Below are positions 6,093 through 14,297 of a stretch of 17,746 nt of DNA, in pieces. Below the pieces are notes generated by a model, which was given only the letters and a program-made list of their open reading frames with translations, was not told where the DNA came from and did not search any database. Each line of letters starts with the position of its first letter. Position 1 is the stretch's first letter. The position numbers and the translations under genes were made by a program. This DNA comes from Legionella qingyii (GTDB lineage: Bacteria; Pseudomonadota; Gammaproteobacteria; Legionellales; Legionellaceae). The stretch lies in contig NZ_QHJG01000053.1 of the NCBI RefSeq assembly GCF_003184185.1, forward strand, positions 1 to 17,746, given 5' to 3'.

Positions 6093-7949
6093 TTACTTAT
6101 TAATGTCTGGAAGTTTTATTAGTAATTTTGATTCTATTAATAGGTTTAGGATGGTTTGTGGCCAGTCTCCTTGGCCTCTAGTAAAAAAAAGCCGCTCTTT
6201 AGCGCGAGACAGACCAACAAAAAAAGCATTTTTCTCTTCTCGCTGCTTTTTTGCATTATTATCCTTAACAGCATTTTCTAATCCCCACCAAGAGCTAGTA
6301 TGAAAATCTACAAAAAAAACAGTATCAAATTCCAAGCTCTTACTTTTATGAATAGTCATCAGTTTAATTTGGTTATGTCCCTCATAACTTTCAATCGCTA
6401 ATCTTATGTCTTGTAAATTTCGATCTAGTGCTTCTTGAAAGAATGCACAAAATGAATTCTCTGTTTTTTTTAAATATTTGGATCTATATTGCGGAAACAC
6501 ATTTTTAAGTTTTGTTAGCCCGATGTTTTCTATCACTCTGGAAACAATAGTTTTTAGAGGGGTAGAAAAATTTATAATAGATATTAGATCGGACAAATGT
6601 TTATTGAGTCTTTTATACTCTCTGTCTTGATCCATATGATAGCCAACGACGGAGGCAATCAGTCTTTCCAGCTCTTTTTCTTGCTCATAGTTTATAGCGC
6701 CTATTCTTTTTCTTATTAATAAAATTAAAAAACTAGATAAGGGTTCTTCCATCAACTCCTGGATTTTTATTCCATTTTTTATCACCTCCATATCTTCATT
6801 TCGGAGATGAAGTCCATTCATCGTAAAAATGTCATTTACTTGGACAAAATATTCCTGTGCTTTTTGTCTTAAAACAAGGATAAAATCACAAGGTTTTAAT
6901 CCCGGATTTTGTTGCATAAGTTGTTTTATATAATGAGCAATATACTCGCCTTCATCATTAATACAATTAAACGATCTTGCTCCTAAACACCTTGAGGGTG
7001 GAGGATCTTTTCGAGTACCCTCATACACTACAGCCACCTCCCCTTGAGGAGTTAAATCATGAATAATAAAATTTATTAGATTGATAATCTTTGAATTAGA
7101 ACGATGATTAATCGCTAAAGGAATAATTTCGGAATCAAAATCACTTTGTAGTTTTTTAAAATTGAGAGGATTGGCGCCAGCCCAGCCCATTATCATTTGA
7201 TTAGTATCACCAACAGCTGTAATAACAACGTTACTATTATCAAAAACAGTCTTTATAAAATTGTATTGGAAGTCTGTTATATCCTGAAACTCATCAAGAA
7301 AAAGATATTGATATGTTGATAAAATTAAGTTTCTTACTTGGCTATGATTTTTGATAATGGTGTAAGCCATAGATCGACACATAGCGTAATCAACAACACT
7401 TTTAGTCGAACAATAATCCCAAATTTTTACTATTTCATCTTCTGGTTTTTGACTTAGATCTGAAGGTGAATGGCGATCCGATTGACTATACGTACTCCTA
7501 TACAAACAAGGGCTCCCGTTAAGAACAAACTGCTCATACTCATTCCACCAATTACTATCGAAACTATAAACATCAAAATCTGCATGTATGTTAATCCAAT
7601 CAGGTAACAGGGTTATAAATCTTCGAACAAGAGAAATAAAAAAAGAATCAAATGTGGAGGAATCAAACCTGCGAGACAGCTCTTGTCCACATCGCAGAAC
7701 TACTCGTTTTTGAATATTAGCCGCTGCGTCATTTTTGAAGCTTAATGCCAAGATTTTTTGAGGCCATCTGCAGGTCGCCGTTTGAAGTAAAAAACTAGCT
7801 CGTTGAGCCAAAATTTCCGTTTTCCCTGCACCCGGACCCGCAAGAATTGCTAAATTATTTTGATTTTCTCTGATAATTCTTTCTAAGACATTCGATGTTA
7901 AAAATTCTTTGCTCGGTTTCCATTGTTCGAGAGATAGATATTTACTCAT
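6093..7949 (-). CDS. UvrD/Rep-like superfamily 1 helicase, GajB-like partner of the OLD nuclease
   Basis: This 618-residue helicase carries all SF1A motifs: I GPGAGKT (38-44), Ia LALSFKNDAAANIQ (67-80), II DEFQD (219-223), III VGDTNQMIMGWAGA (246-259), IV NHRSNSKI (281-288), V TIHKSKSLEFDTVFF (532-546) and VI FVGLSRAKERLF (577-588). Start and stop overlap with the OLD-family gene upstream as ATGAGTAA (8 nt), so the two are one translational unit. In Gabija, GajB is thought to respond to DNA ends or nucleotide changes and to work with the GajA nuclease. This protein is longer than GajB of Bacillus cereus (about 494 residues); the extra length lies mainly between motifs Ia-II and IV-V. A generic repair helicase is less likely given the partner. 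Confidence 0.9.
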   Translation of the reverse strand: MSKYLSLEQWKPSKEFLTSNVLERIIRENQNNLAILAGPGAGKTEILAQRASFLLQTATCRWPQKILALSFKNDAAANIQKRVVLRCGQELSRRFDSSTFDSFFISLVRRFITLLPDWINIHADFDVYSFDSNWWNEYEQFVLNGSPCLYRSTYSQSDRHSPSDLSQKPEDEIVKIWDYCSTKSVVDYAMCRSMAYTIIKNHSQVRNLILSTYQYLFLDEFQDITDFQYNFIKTVFDNSNVVITAVGDTNQMIMGWAGANPLNFKKLQSDFDSEIIPLAINHRSNSKIINLINFIIHDLTPQGEVAVVYEGTRKDPPPSRCLGARSFNCINDEGEYIAHYIKQLMQQNPGLKPCDFILVLRQKAQEYFVQVNDIFTMNGLHLRNEDMEVIKNGIKIQELMEEPLSSFLILLIRKRIGAINYEQEKELERLIASVVGYHMDQDREYKRLNKHLSDLISIINFSTPLKTIVSRVIENIGLTKLKNVFPQYRSKYLKKTENSFCAFFQEALDRNLQDIRLAIESYEGHNQIKLMTIHKSKSLEFDTVFFVDFHTSSWWGLENAVKDNNAKKQREEKNAFFVGLSRAKERLFFTRGQGDWPQTILNLLIESKLLIKLPDINK

Positions 7950-9927
7950 TATCTAGCACTCTTGTTACTAATTTTGAACATAACTTAATTAATTGTCTTA
8001 TTGAATCTGGACAATGCTCATCAAGCTCACTCACTGGGAGTTCCCTAATTTCTGCCATTGCTTGATAGTGTGATGCCACCTTACTTTTTGTACAGAATAA
8101 ATATCTATATTTTTTTAAATCATCGTCTGAAAGAGAAAAACCAGATTCACTATATGCATCAGGTATACAAGCATCGCCTAAAACAGCTTTTTCGAGAATC
8201 TTTCGCGTGGAGACCCTTGCATTTGCACAATAATAGCTTGGAAATGATTGAATCATTACCATATCGAGATCTAATGGGGCAGAAAAAAAGATATTACATT
8301 TCTCTAGTTGACTAAGTAATTCATTCAATTGATCTCGCTTTATCGAAGTTGCACTTAAATCCTTTTTATCCATGCCTTTAGGTAGCTCTATATATTTATC
8401 TTGCTTTTCTAACTCATCAATTATATTTTTAATTCTTATGGGCCCACCAGTTTGTCTGCCCAAGTCAAGATCAAGCAAAGTAACATATGGTATTGCTAAA
8501 TCATTTAGAAGCCGCCACATGTGAATCACATGACGCCCACCAAGTTTTACAAAAGCAACAAAAGAGGGATCTAAATCTAAACCTAGCTTATTGGCTAGTT
8601 GTGGAATGACAATTTCCTCAGAATCACCTTCTCCAAGTATTACAAGTTTAGAAAAATATAATTCTGGGTGAGCAGTAACGGCCTGATTAATATACTTATA
8701 ATCATCGTCTGATCTTGTAGGAGGAAGGAGAATTTTTTTAACTACTGAATAGCGTATATCAGTATTTATTTCTTGCCGAAAATACCTAATTTGCTCAACT
8801 CTATTCATTCTCCGTACAACACTTGATGAATGAGAGGTGATGATGCCAATAGCCTTTGCTGTTTGAGTTTTTAGATGTAAAAGCTTTATGACTTTGCCCA
8901 AGTAATATGGAGATAAATGGTTTTCCGGCTCCTCAAAGGCGAATATAGTAAATACTGCAATATCTTTATCAAGTTCTTTAAAGCCTTTTATTTCCCTAGC
9001 ATAATGCTTTTGTTCAAGTTCATATAATGCAATAGAAAGAGTAACATAAAGAAGGGATACTTGACCGTCACTTAACCCTTTCAGATCACAACTTTCGCCA
9101 TTTTCAGTTGGAGCAAGTTTTATTGATATTGATCGTAAAAGCTCATCTACTTCAGTTGGTGTCGCTTCGATTTTTGGCTCTTGGTAATGCTTAAGGGTGT
9201 TATCATGAACTTCTTGCCAAATCGATTTAAGGATTCCTGTTGTTGTTTTTATAGCATCCAGTCCTTGAACTTCCGAGCTTAATTTTTCACTGGTTTTTCT
9301 AATTGTTTCTTGAATTGTATGATTTATATCACTGTAGTCTGCAAGAAGCTTTGCAAGTAACTTAACTTCGTCCCTAAGTATGGCCGTTGAATCTCTAAAT
9401 GCAGGAATGTATCTTAATTTAATATGTTTTCTATCCAGGGGAGAAACAGGATATTTTAAATCAGTTTCGTCCCCAAACTCTATCTTTTCTGAAGTGGTGA
9501 TCCAGTATAGTCGTGATTGTACTTCATCTTCGTATTCTTGTTCAGACCATACAGCTTCTAATCGCATCCTTGCCTTTAATTTTTTATCATTTTCATCCGC
9601 AAAAATCACCGAACTAAATGCTGGGCATGTTTCTCTAGCGTTTTGTATATCGTCATTAAGTTCTGGGAATATAAAGACAACCTCTATATATAATTCACGT
9701 CCAACAATATCTTTATAAGTTTCATTCATAGCAAGATAAAAATCTTCTCTCGTAATAACTCGATCTTGCCTATTTGCTCCAAATAGTCTTTTGAGAGCTA
9801 AAATCATAGTAGTTTTACCAGAGCCATTATTGCCCACAAAGCAGGTAAGATCTTGTTCCATGAAAATTGATGTTTCGCTTTCAGGAAAACATCTAAAATT
9901 TGATACACAAATTTTTTCTAAATGCAT
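7942..9927 (-). CDS. OLD-family ATP-dependent endonuclease, GajA-like
   Basis: This 661-residue protein combines an ABC/SMC-type ATPase with a C-terminal TOPRIM nuclease. ATPase motifs: Walker A GNNGSGKTT (32-40), signature LSDGQ (285-289), Walker B FTIFAFEEPENHL (326-338), and H-loop ITSHSS (His366). TOPRIM motifs: LGEGDSEE with Glu433, and LLDLDLGR with Asp486/Asp488, so the metal-binding acids are intact. An OLD protein directly followed by a UvrD-like helicase is a class 2 OLD pair, the architecture of Gabija, which nicks and degrades phage DNA when nucleotide pools fall. The protein is longer than the reference GajA (about 578). The start is the ATG at 9927, with AAGGATT 7-13 nt upstream. 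A recombination-repair role cannot be excluded. Confidence 0.9.
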   Translation of the reverse strand: MHLEKICVSNFRCFPESETSIFMEQDLTCFVGNNGSGKTTMILALKRLFGANRQDRVITREDFYLAMNETYKDIVGRELYIEVVFIFPELNDDIQNARETCPAFSSVIFADENDKKLKARMRLEAVWSEQEYEDEVQSRLYWITTSEKIEFGDETDLKYPVSPLDRKHIKLRYIPAFRDSTAILRDEVKLLAKLLADYSDINHTIQETIRKTSEKLSSEVQGLDAIKTTTGILKSIWQEVHDNTLKHYQEPKIEATPTEVDELLRSISIKLAPTENGESCDLKGLSDGQVSLLYVTLSIALYELEQKHYAREIKGFKELDKDIAVFTIFAFEEPENHLSPYYLGKVIKLLHLKTQTAKAIGIITSHSSSVVRRMNRVEQIRYFRQEINTDIRYSVVKKILLPPTRSDDDYKYINQAVTAHPELYFSKLVILGEGDSEEIVIPQLANKLGLDLDPSFVAFVKLGGRHVIHMWRLLNDLAIPYVTLLDLDLGRQTGGPIRIKNIIDELEKQDKYIELPKGMDKKDLSATSIKRDQLNELLSQLEKCNIFFSAPLDLDMVMIQSFPSYYCANARVSTRKILEKAVLGDACIPDAYSESGFSLSDDDLKKYRYLFCTKSKVASHYQAMAEIRELPVSELDEHCPDSIRQLIKLCSKLVTRVLDNE

Positions 9928-9972
9928 ACATGTAAATCCTTATATTTCATTTCATTCATAAAAATATGATTA

Positions 9973-9981
9973 AGTATAGCA
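9973..9981 (-). promoter_or_regulatory. Extended -10 promoter for the OLD/helicase operon
   Basis: The minus strand reads TGCTATACT, an extended -10 element (TGn-TATACT), about 46 bp before the ATG at 9927. No convincing -35 hexamer lies 17 bp upstream, which is common for extended -10 promoters. The perfect inverted repeat at 9996-10028 starts 15 bp upstream of it and could be a regulator site. Confidence 0.45.
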
Positions 9982-9995
9982 GCCAACTCTTGTAC

Positions 9996-10028
9996 CTGCG
10001 TCACTGCAATTTTCCAGCAGTGACGCAG
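9996..10028. promoter_or_regulatory. Perfect 12-bp inverted repeat upstream of the defence operon
   Basis: CTGCGTCACTGC (9996-10007) and GCAGTGACGCAG (10017-10028) are perfectly complementary around a 9-nt loop. No T-run follows on either strand, so an intrinsic terminator is unlikely. It sits just upstream of the extended -10 of the OLD/helicase operon and at the edge of the structured spacer. It may be an operator, a recombination site or part of a structured element. Confidence 0.55.
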
Positions 10029-10570
10029 ACATATTCGACTTAACTACCCCTCCAACATTAAGCCTTAAAAGACCATTTGTCCTGACGCATCAGATAAGAT
10101 AGGACAAAATATTCCTTAAAACTGTATTGCCCCCAGATCTACACTTTGCTATTTTTTAGATGAAGCATGACTGATGAATCGGTGAAAATCTGATGAAACG
10201 CTTAGGCGTCTTATGCTAAGCCACTCTCATTCCCTAACTTTGTGGCTGGACGTATAGTCGGGAAACCCTTCAGGAACCTTTACCGTTCGGTAAAGGGAGT
10301 TCTTCGGAACTCTAAGTCATTTCATTTGACCATGGATTAGAGATAAAGCTCTGCTTTATCACTTTCGTTTACTTTATTTATTGAGGAGAAAACCCACCAG
10401 AAAAACTACAGCAGTATCGGCGAGATCGTTTGCCTTATAACGATTGATTTGCCCCCTTCTTCGAGCTTTACGGCTTTTTCCGGGTTTCAACAGAGAGTGA
10501 AACCGCTCGACCAACACTAAACAATACACAGGGCAATTTATTTTTTTTAACAATTTTTGCGGATAGGAAG
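10029..10570. other. Hairpin-rich non-coding region, candidate structured RNA or origin element
   Basis: The stretch between the divergent defence operon and the degenerate integrase has no convincing gene but many exact stems. They are TTTGTCCT/AGGACAAA (10076-10083/10101-10108), GCTTAG/CTAAGC (10200-10205/10216-10221), CCTTTACC-GTTC-GGTAAAGG (10277-10296), GAGTTC-TTCG-GAACTC (10297-10312, a cUUCGg tetraloop), GATAAAGC-TCT-GCTTTATC (10342-10360) and GGTTTCA/TGAAACC (10483-10489/10498-10504). The third and fourth abut with no spacer. A related pair ATGAATC...ATGAAAC occurs near 10173-10200. A 68-codon minus-strand frame (10374-10580) overlaps the tail; it has no recognisable domain and is probably incidental. 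Confidence 0.5.
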
Positions 10571-11380
10571 ATGCATACACAATCCTTAAGACAATTCGCT
10601 AATCGACAAATCAAACAGGATAGGCAAGGTAAATACCTGTATCGGAAACACCGTGCCTATGTCATCCATAAGATGATTGATGACTTGTTTGTTATTCGGC
10701 AAATGCCTCCTTCATGGCAGGCTTTGCAATCTGAGCAGATTCACAAGCTGGTGCGTTACTGGAAAAAACAGGACATTAATCCAGTCACTATCATGCGATA
10801 CATGACCATCATTCGTCGTTTTTTGCAGATGAACAATTGTCCTATTGCTAATATTGATAACCAATCTCTTGAACTCTCAAGACCTAAAGCAAGAAAAAAG
10901 AGGAAGAAAATAATCCCTCCCGATATTTGGAAGTCACTTCACGATCCTATAGCCAGAGTAATCATGGGATTACAAACTGAGTTTGGACTCACTTTCAAAG
11001 AAGCGATTCTGATTAAGCCACATATTCAAGTCAGCGAAGGGTCTCTTTGGATAACCAGAGATATTGCTTTTAATTCCACTGACCGTACCATACCTGTACG
11101 AACTGAAAACCAGAAAGCGGTACTCAATCTTTTTAACTGGCTCACTCAACAAGATGGTAATTTGCTCCAATTAAAATCTTATGAGGAAATCCGCATTATC
11201 TGGCGTAGTGCATTGGCAAAGCACCGTTTATCCAGTACCAAAAGCTGGCGATATTTGTATGCCAAACAAATGTATTCTTGCCTGCTACCTGAATATGAAA
11301 ATTACAAGACTTGTTTGCTGATACGTGATGAGATGGGAATAAAATCTCGGAATACACTTTGGTTATATCTTAAAGAATAA
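10571..11380 (+). CDS. Integrase_1-type tyrosine recombinase relative lacking catalytic residues
   Basis: The 269-residue product follows the Phage_integr_N/Integrase_1 layout. An N-terminal helical core-binding domain (about 20-100, with VTIMRYMTIIRRFLQMNN) leads into a basic linker RPKARKKRKK (104-113) and a catalytic-like domain (115-269). Aligned by eye to that family, the first Arg (FGLRxxEA) is Thr141 in FGLTFKEA, and the HxLR motif reads KSWR, with only Arg227 kept. The late His (LGH) is replaced in EMGIKSR, while a final Tyr266 is in place. Two of the core residues remain, so strand cleavage is unlikely. It may be a DNA-binding accessory or regulatory protein, or a decaying integrase. 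The frame is intact. AGGA lies close to the ATG. Confidence 0.7.
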   Translation: MHTQSLRQFANRQIKQDRQGKYLYRKHRAYVIHKMIDDLFVIRQMPPSWQALQSEQIHKLVRYWKKQDINPVTIMRYMTIIRRFLQMNNCPIANIDNQSLELSRPKARKKRKKIIPPDIWKSLHDPIARVIMGLQTEFGLTFKEAILIKPHIQVSEGSLWITRDIAFNSTDRTIPVRTENQKAVLNLFNWLTQQDGNLLQLKSYEEIRIIWRSALAKHRLSSTKSWRYLYAKQMYSCLLPEYENYKTCLLIRDEMGIKSRNTLWLYLKE

Positions 11381-11390
11381 AAATTTATCT

Positions 11391-11475
11391 GGGACAATTG
11401 GGACATGAGGGACGGCTTGTAGATACTGACTTATAGCCGTCCCAAGATGTCCCAACATTTCAAAATAATGGGACA
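11391..11475. repeat. Left cluster of 9-bp-spaced GGGACA repeats with a large inverted repeat
   Basis: GGGACA-type hexamers start at 11391, 11400 and 11409, exactly 9 bp apart. They are followed in opposite orientation by CGTCCC (11438-11443) and TGTCCC (11448-11453), and by GGGACA at 11470. TTGGGACAT (11398-11406) pairs with ATGTCCCAA (11447-11455) and GGGACGGCT (11409-11417) with AGCCGTCCC (11435-11443), giving a long two-step hairpin between two convergent genes. It could terminate transcription, but the matching cluster at 13867-13953 points to iteron-like protein binding sites. Confidence 0.65.
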
Positions 11476-11500
11476 AATAATTCTGGTTTATCGAGATAAG

Positions 11501-13252
11501 TTATTCTCCACCCCAGATTTTATCCGTAAATACGTATAATCGGGGTGTTCCAACTCCCTTAATTCTTGGTTTATGAGAGGGCAATCCATCTGCTGCTGGC
11601 TTTAACCAGCCTTCATTCATTAATACACGCACTACCATTCTAGGCTCAAACCCCATGCATAGCTCTTTTTTAAAGACTTCCGTTAATACCATATACACGC
11701 GAAAACCTGCATCATCGGTAAGGTAAAATCCAGCACGATTTTGAATCCTCTCATTGTTTGGCGTTCTGATATTATCAAACCGACTGGCACCATGAGATTC
11801 AAAAAAGGCTCTGACTTGAGCTAATATCGCTCTATCCTCCTTGTTACCCTCTATGCCAAAATGCTCCAGCCATGCTCTGTAACATTTATAAGCTGCATAG
11901 GTAGACTCGCCTTCTTGCCAGCCGGTCAATCCGTACTGACTAGCTAATTCGCCAGCTACTGCAACCAAGGCAAATCGCCGGGCTACGCGGATAATTTGTC
12001 CAGTTGAATCCGGTAATACAGCACTATTAACAAACTCTTGCATCGCATCAGCAATACCAGTTGCAATACTTGATTGATTTGCCACCACCTTTTGCAGCCA
12101 TGCCATGCCGACAACACCATAATACTTGCTGGAATATTCCTTTAAGGATAAAGCCATGCTAGCAGGACTGAGCTGATTATGGATTTTTTCAAAAATCCCC
12201 TTATGCAATCCAGCATCAGCTTCAATATCTGCCAACTGTATCTCTTGACCCGCATTGGTTTTTTGCCCTACTCTGGCCATCAAAGACATTAAAGATTCTT
12301 CTCCAGCAGAGAGAAAGTACAATGACCATCGAGAAGATGGTTTGACCGTTCCATGACGTGAGGCTCGGGTTTTACCTTGACCATTGGCTAGCAAGTAAGC
12401 CGCCTCCCCTGCTTCTTTTGGATCCATCTGACTTAACTCATCCAGAATTAATAAGCCATCGTTATGCAGAGCAGCCAGTCCTTCGAGTCCATTAGTAGTA
12501 CTGCGCCATAATCGGCAATAAGCTTGGGGATTACCCCAAACCGAAGCCGCTACTTTTAAAGCGGTACTTTTACCACTTGAAGAAGCTCCTCTGAAATGAA
12601 ATCCGCCTGAATCCTCTCCAGCAATCTTTGCTAAAGCAGGAGCAAAAGCAGCTGAGATAGCAAAAACTAACCGCGAATTGCCAGAAGCAAGACGACCGAT
12701 TGAGTCTCTCCAATCATCCACAGTTCCAGATACAGACATAGCAGATTCAATTGCTTGGCTATTTTGAAAAACAATTTTCTCGGAGGAGTGTCCAAAGGTT
12801 TGTGAAGGAGTGACAAAGAGGCTTTCATGCCAACCCAGTTTTTCGACACATCGTGCCCGATCTTCAACTGGAAAGACTTGTAAATAAGTAGCCAGTAAAT
12901 CTCGAGAAATTCTATGAGGTGAAATGGTTAAACCAAGGCTAGCCAATTCCCGTCTAACTTCGGAGGCATCTCCTTGTAATAAAGCTAAAGGCATGGCCCA
13001 TTGATGAATAATTCCATCATCATCCTGCCATTCGAGTAATCGACCCCACTCGCCACTTTTAGCATCACGTGTTTTAGCCACCACATACAAAGGAGAACAA
13101 ATCCACTTTGGCGCCATTGGATTGCCGTCTTTATCTTTTCCAAGGAAAGATACGCCCTGCTCATTCAATTTAAAATGACCGCCTGCGTATTCACAAATTA
13201 TTGGACTATGACCGTTTTTGTTTTTTAACGTAATAATTTGATTTTGCAACAT
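11501..13252 (-). CDS. DUF927-family ATPase, putative replication helicase of a mobile element
   Basis: The product has 583 residues from the ATG at 13252. That start has GGAG 8 nt upstream, whereas an in-frame TTG at 13276 has no ribosome binding site. Residues about 40-100 hold the domain found before DUF927 (PKWICSPLYVVAKTRD, GRLLEWQDDDG). A P-loop ATPase follows with Walker A GASSSGKST (about 222-230) and Walker B LLILDELSQ (about 267-275), then KEAGEAAYLLANGQGK, the DUF927 signature. Such proteins occur in islands, phages and satellites, often beside an AlpA-like regulator, and are thought to act as helicase/primase-type replication proteins. No TOPRIM or primase domain is present here. 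It is encoded just downstream of an HTH protein and is flanked by GGGACA repeats that it might recognise. Function is inferred from family and context. Confidence 0.85.
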   Translation of the reverse strand: MLQNQIITLKNKNGHSPIICEYAGGHFKLNEQGVSFLGKDKDGNPMAPKWICSPLYVVAKTRDAKSGEWGRLLEWQDDDGIIHQWAMPLALLQGDASEVRRELASLGLTISPHRISRDLLATYLQVFPVEDRARCVEKLGWHESLFVTPSQTFGHSSEKIVFQNSQAIESAMSVSGTVDDWRDSIGRLASGNSRLVFAISAAFAPALAKIAGEDSGGFHFRGASSSGKSTALKVAASVWGNPQAYCRLWRSTTNGLEGLAALHNDGLLILDELSQMDPKEAGEAAYLLANGQGKTRASRHGTVKPSSRWSLYFLSAGEESLMSLMARVGQKTNAGQEIQLADIEADAGLHKGIFEKIHNQLSPASMALSLKEYSSKYYGVVGMAWLQKVVANQSSIATGIADAMQEFVNSAVLPDSTGQIIRVARRFALVAVAGELASQYGLTGWQEGESTYAAYKCYRAWLEHFGIEGNKEDRAILAQVRAFFESHGASRFDNIRTPNNERIQNRAGFYLTDDAGFRVYMVLTEVFKKELCMGFEPRMVVRVLMNEGWLKPAADGLPSHKPRIKGVGTPRLYVFTDKIWGGE

Positions 13253-13327
13253 CACTGTTTCTCCGATAACGTCCAAGGAAGATAGAAACCCTATCCATCC
13301 GTGAACAATCTATTTCTTCTATGGGAT

Positions 13328-13600
13328 TTATTCGTTGACCAGTGAAAGCAGTTCACCTCTGTCACCAGTAGAGCGATAGATTTTCTGTTGTTGGAGAAAA
13401 GACAACACATCACTTTTTCGATACAAAACTTTACGGCCAATTTTAAGATAGGGAACGCCCTTCCCTTCCCAACGATTCCGTTCCAAAAGTTGGGTGGAGC
13501 AATCTAAAACAGCCGCCAAAGTGTGTTGATTAAACAACGCAGAAGTTGGTGCAGATTCAAATTCGTTTAATAGTTGTAAACGAGATAGTTTTTTATTCAT
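13328..13600 (-). CDS. AlpA/HTH_17-type DNA-binding protein
   Basis: The chosen start is ATG at 13600 (90 residues, MNKKLSRLQLL), because GAGG lies 6 nt upstream; an alternative at 13627 adds nine residues. The core FNQHTLAAVLDCSTQLLERNRWEGKGVPYLKIGRKVLYRKSDVLSFL is a MerR-like winged helix of the excisionase/AlpA class: helix-turn-helix, then the wing PYLKIGRKVLYRKSDV. The gene ends about 75 bp before the DUF927 start on the same strand, an arrangement often seen in islands. It probably regulates the replication gene or acts as a recombination directionality factor. The lysine/arginine-rich wing supports DNA binding; the target is not known but TGTCCC clusters lie nearby. Confidence 0.8.
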   Translation of the reverse strand: MNKKLSRLQLLNEFESAPTSALFNQHTLAAVLDCSTQLLERNRWEGKGVPYLKIGRKVLYRKSDVLSFLQQQKIYRSTGDRGELLSLVNE

Positions 13601-13775
13601 ATGGAACCTCATCAAATGATTATTCATTCAGCTTAATGCCGACGGTATGCGTCCTGCTCGATGAATATCAGTTGACTGTCCGGCCGGATAATAGTCGTGA
13701 TATTTCATTTTCCGTTACTTTTACAGAACCATGGATCCGCAAAAGTTTACTGCTCGCGATAAGTATTGCTTGGAA

Positions 13776-13801
13776 TTTAAAAGGCCGTCAAGCCTTTTAA
13801 A
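13776..13801. terminator. Perfect 10-bp hairpin with A/T arms (bidirectional terminator-like)
   Basis: TTTAAAAGGC (13776-13785) and GCCTTTTAAA (13792-13801) pair perfectly around CGTCAA. With a GC-rich top and an A/T base it resembles a terminator in either direction, though no annotated gene ends directly at it. It may insulate the HTH-DUF927 operon from the repeats and the Sel1 gene. Confidence 0.45.
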
Positions 13802-13866
13802 GCCTGGTGATCTGATTGTTATTAAATGATATTGTTTGTTATTAAAAAAATTTTGCTGGTAAGTTT

Positions 13867-13953
13867 TGTCCCATTTGTCCCAAGTGAATATTTTATATTG
13901 GGACACTTAAAATCAAATGTTTATAAGGGTGTCCCCACTGTCCCAATTGCCCC
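13867..13953. repeat. Right cluster of 9-bp-spaced TGTCCC repeats
   Basis: TGTCCC starts at 13867 and 13876, and again at 13930 and 13939 with a one-base variant TGCCCC at 13948. All neighbours within a group are 9 bp apart. One inverted GGGACA lies at 13900. The cluster mirrors the one at 11391-11475, with opposite orientation on the plus strand, so the HTH and DUF927 genes sit between facing arrays. The spacing is iteron-like. AT-rich DNA follows (13954-14010). Confidence 0.65.
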
Positions 13954-14297
13954 AATTTTTTTGTAATGGTTTACATTGAAATTTATGAAGAATACATCTG
14001 GTAATGAGACGATTACCTCCAAATTGTTAACTAACATTAACAAGGTTTTAATTATCATTATGATTAATACTGCCATAAACCAAAATAAGCTTCATTTACT
14101 TGACAGAATATGTGATATTTCTTAGTATTCGACCCAAGTGACTAATATATAACCACTAACCTATAGTTATCACCCGATAAGTATTTCCTTTTACTTAAAA
14201 CCAACAATAAAAACTCGGTGCTGTAACTCATTTTTAAATGAGGCTATTTTCTTTGTGTAACAGAAAGCTATTTAGCCAGCAATAAACGGGGTTTTAA
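13954..14297. other. AT-rich spacer with a promoter candidate for the Sel1 gene
   Basis: No gene is visible. A perfect TTGACA at 14100-14105 is followed after 17 bp by TAGTAT (14123-14128), a plausible sigma-70 promoter for the exported Sel1-repeat gene with an untranslated leader of about 160 nt. The leader contains a hairpin CTCATTT-TT-AAATGAG (14227-14242). The AT-rich block next to the TGTCCC cluster would also suit an origin unwinding element. Confidence 0.4.

Noticed and set aside
10374..10580. 68-codon minus-strand frame with basic centre
   Set aside because: Overlaps the hairpin-rich spacer and the start of the 10571 gene; no family or start signal supports it.
13546..13906. Plus- and minus-strand frames upstream of the HTH gene, including a 26-codon minus-strand peptide starting MKYHDYYPAG
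   Set aside because: No supporting domain; the short peptide has GGA only 2 nt before its ATG. It could be a leader peptide but the evidence is too weak to list.
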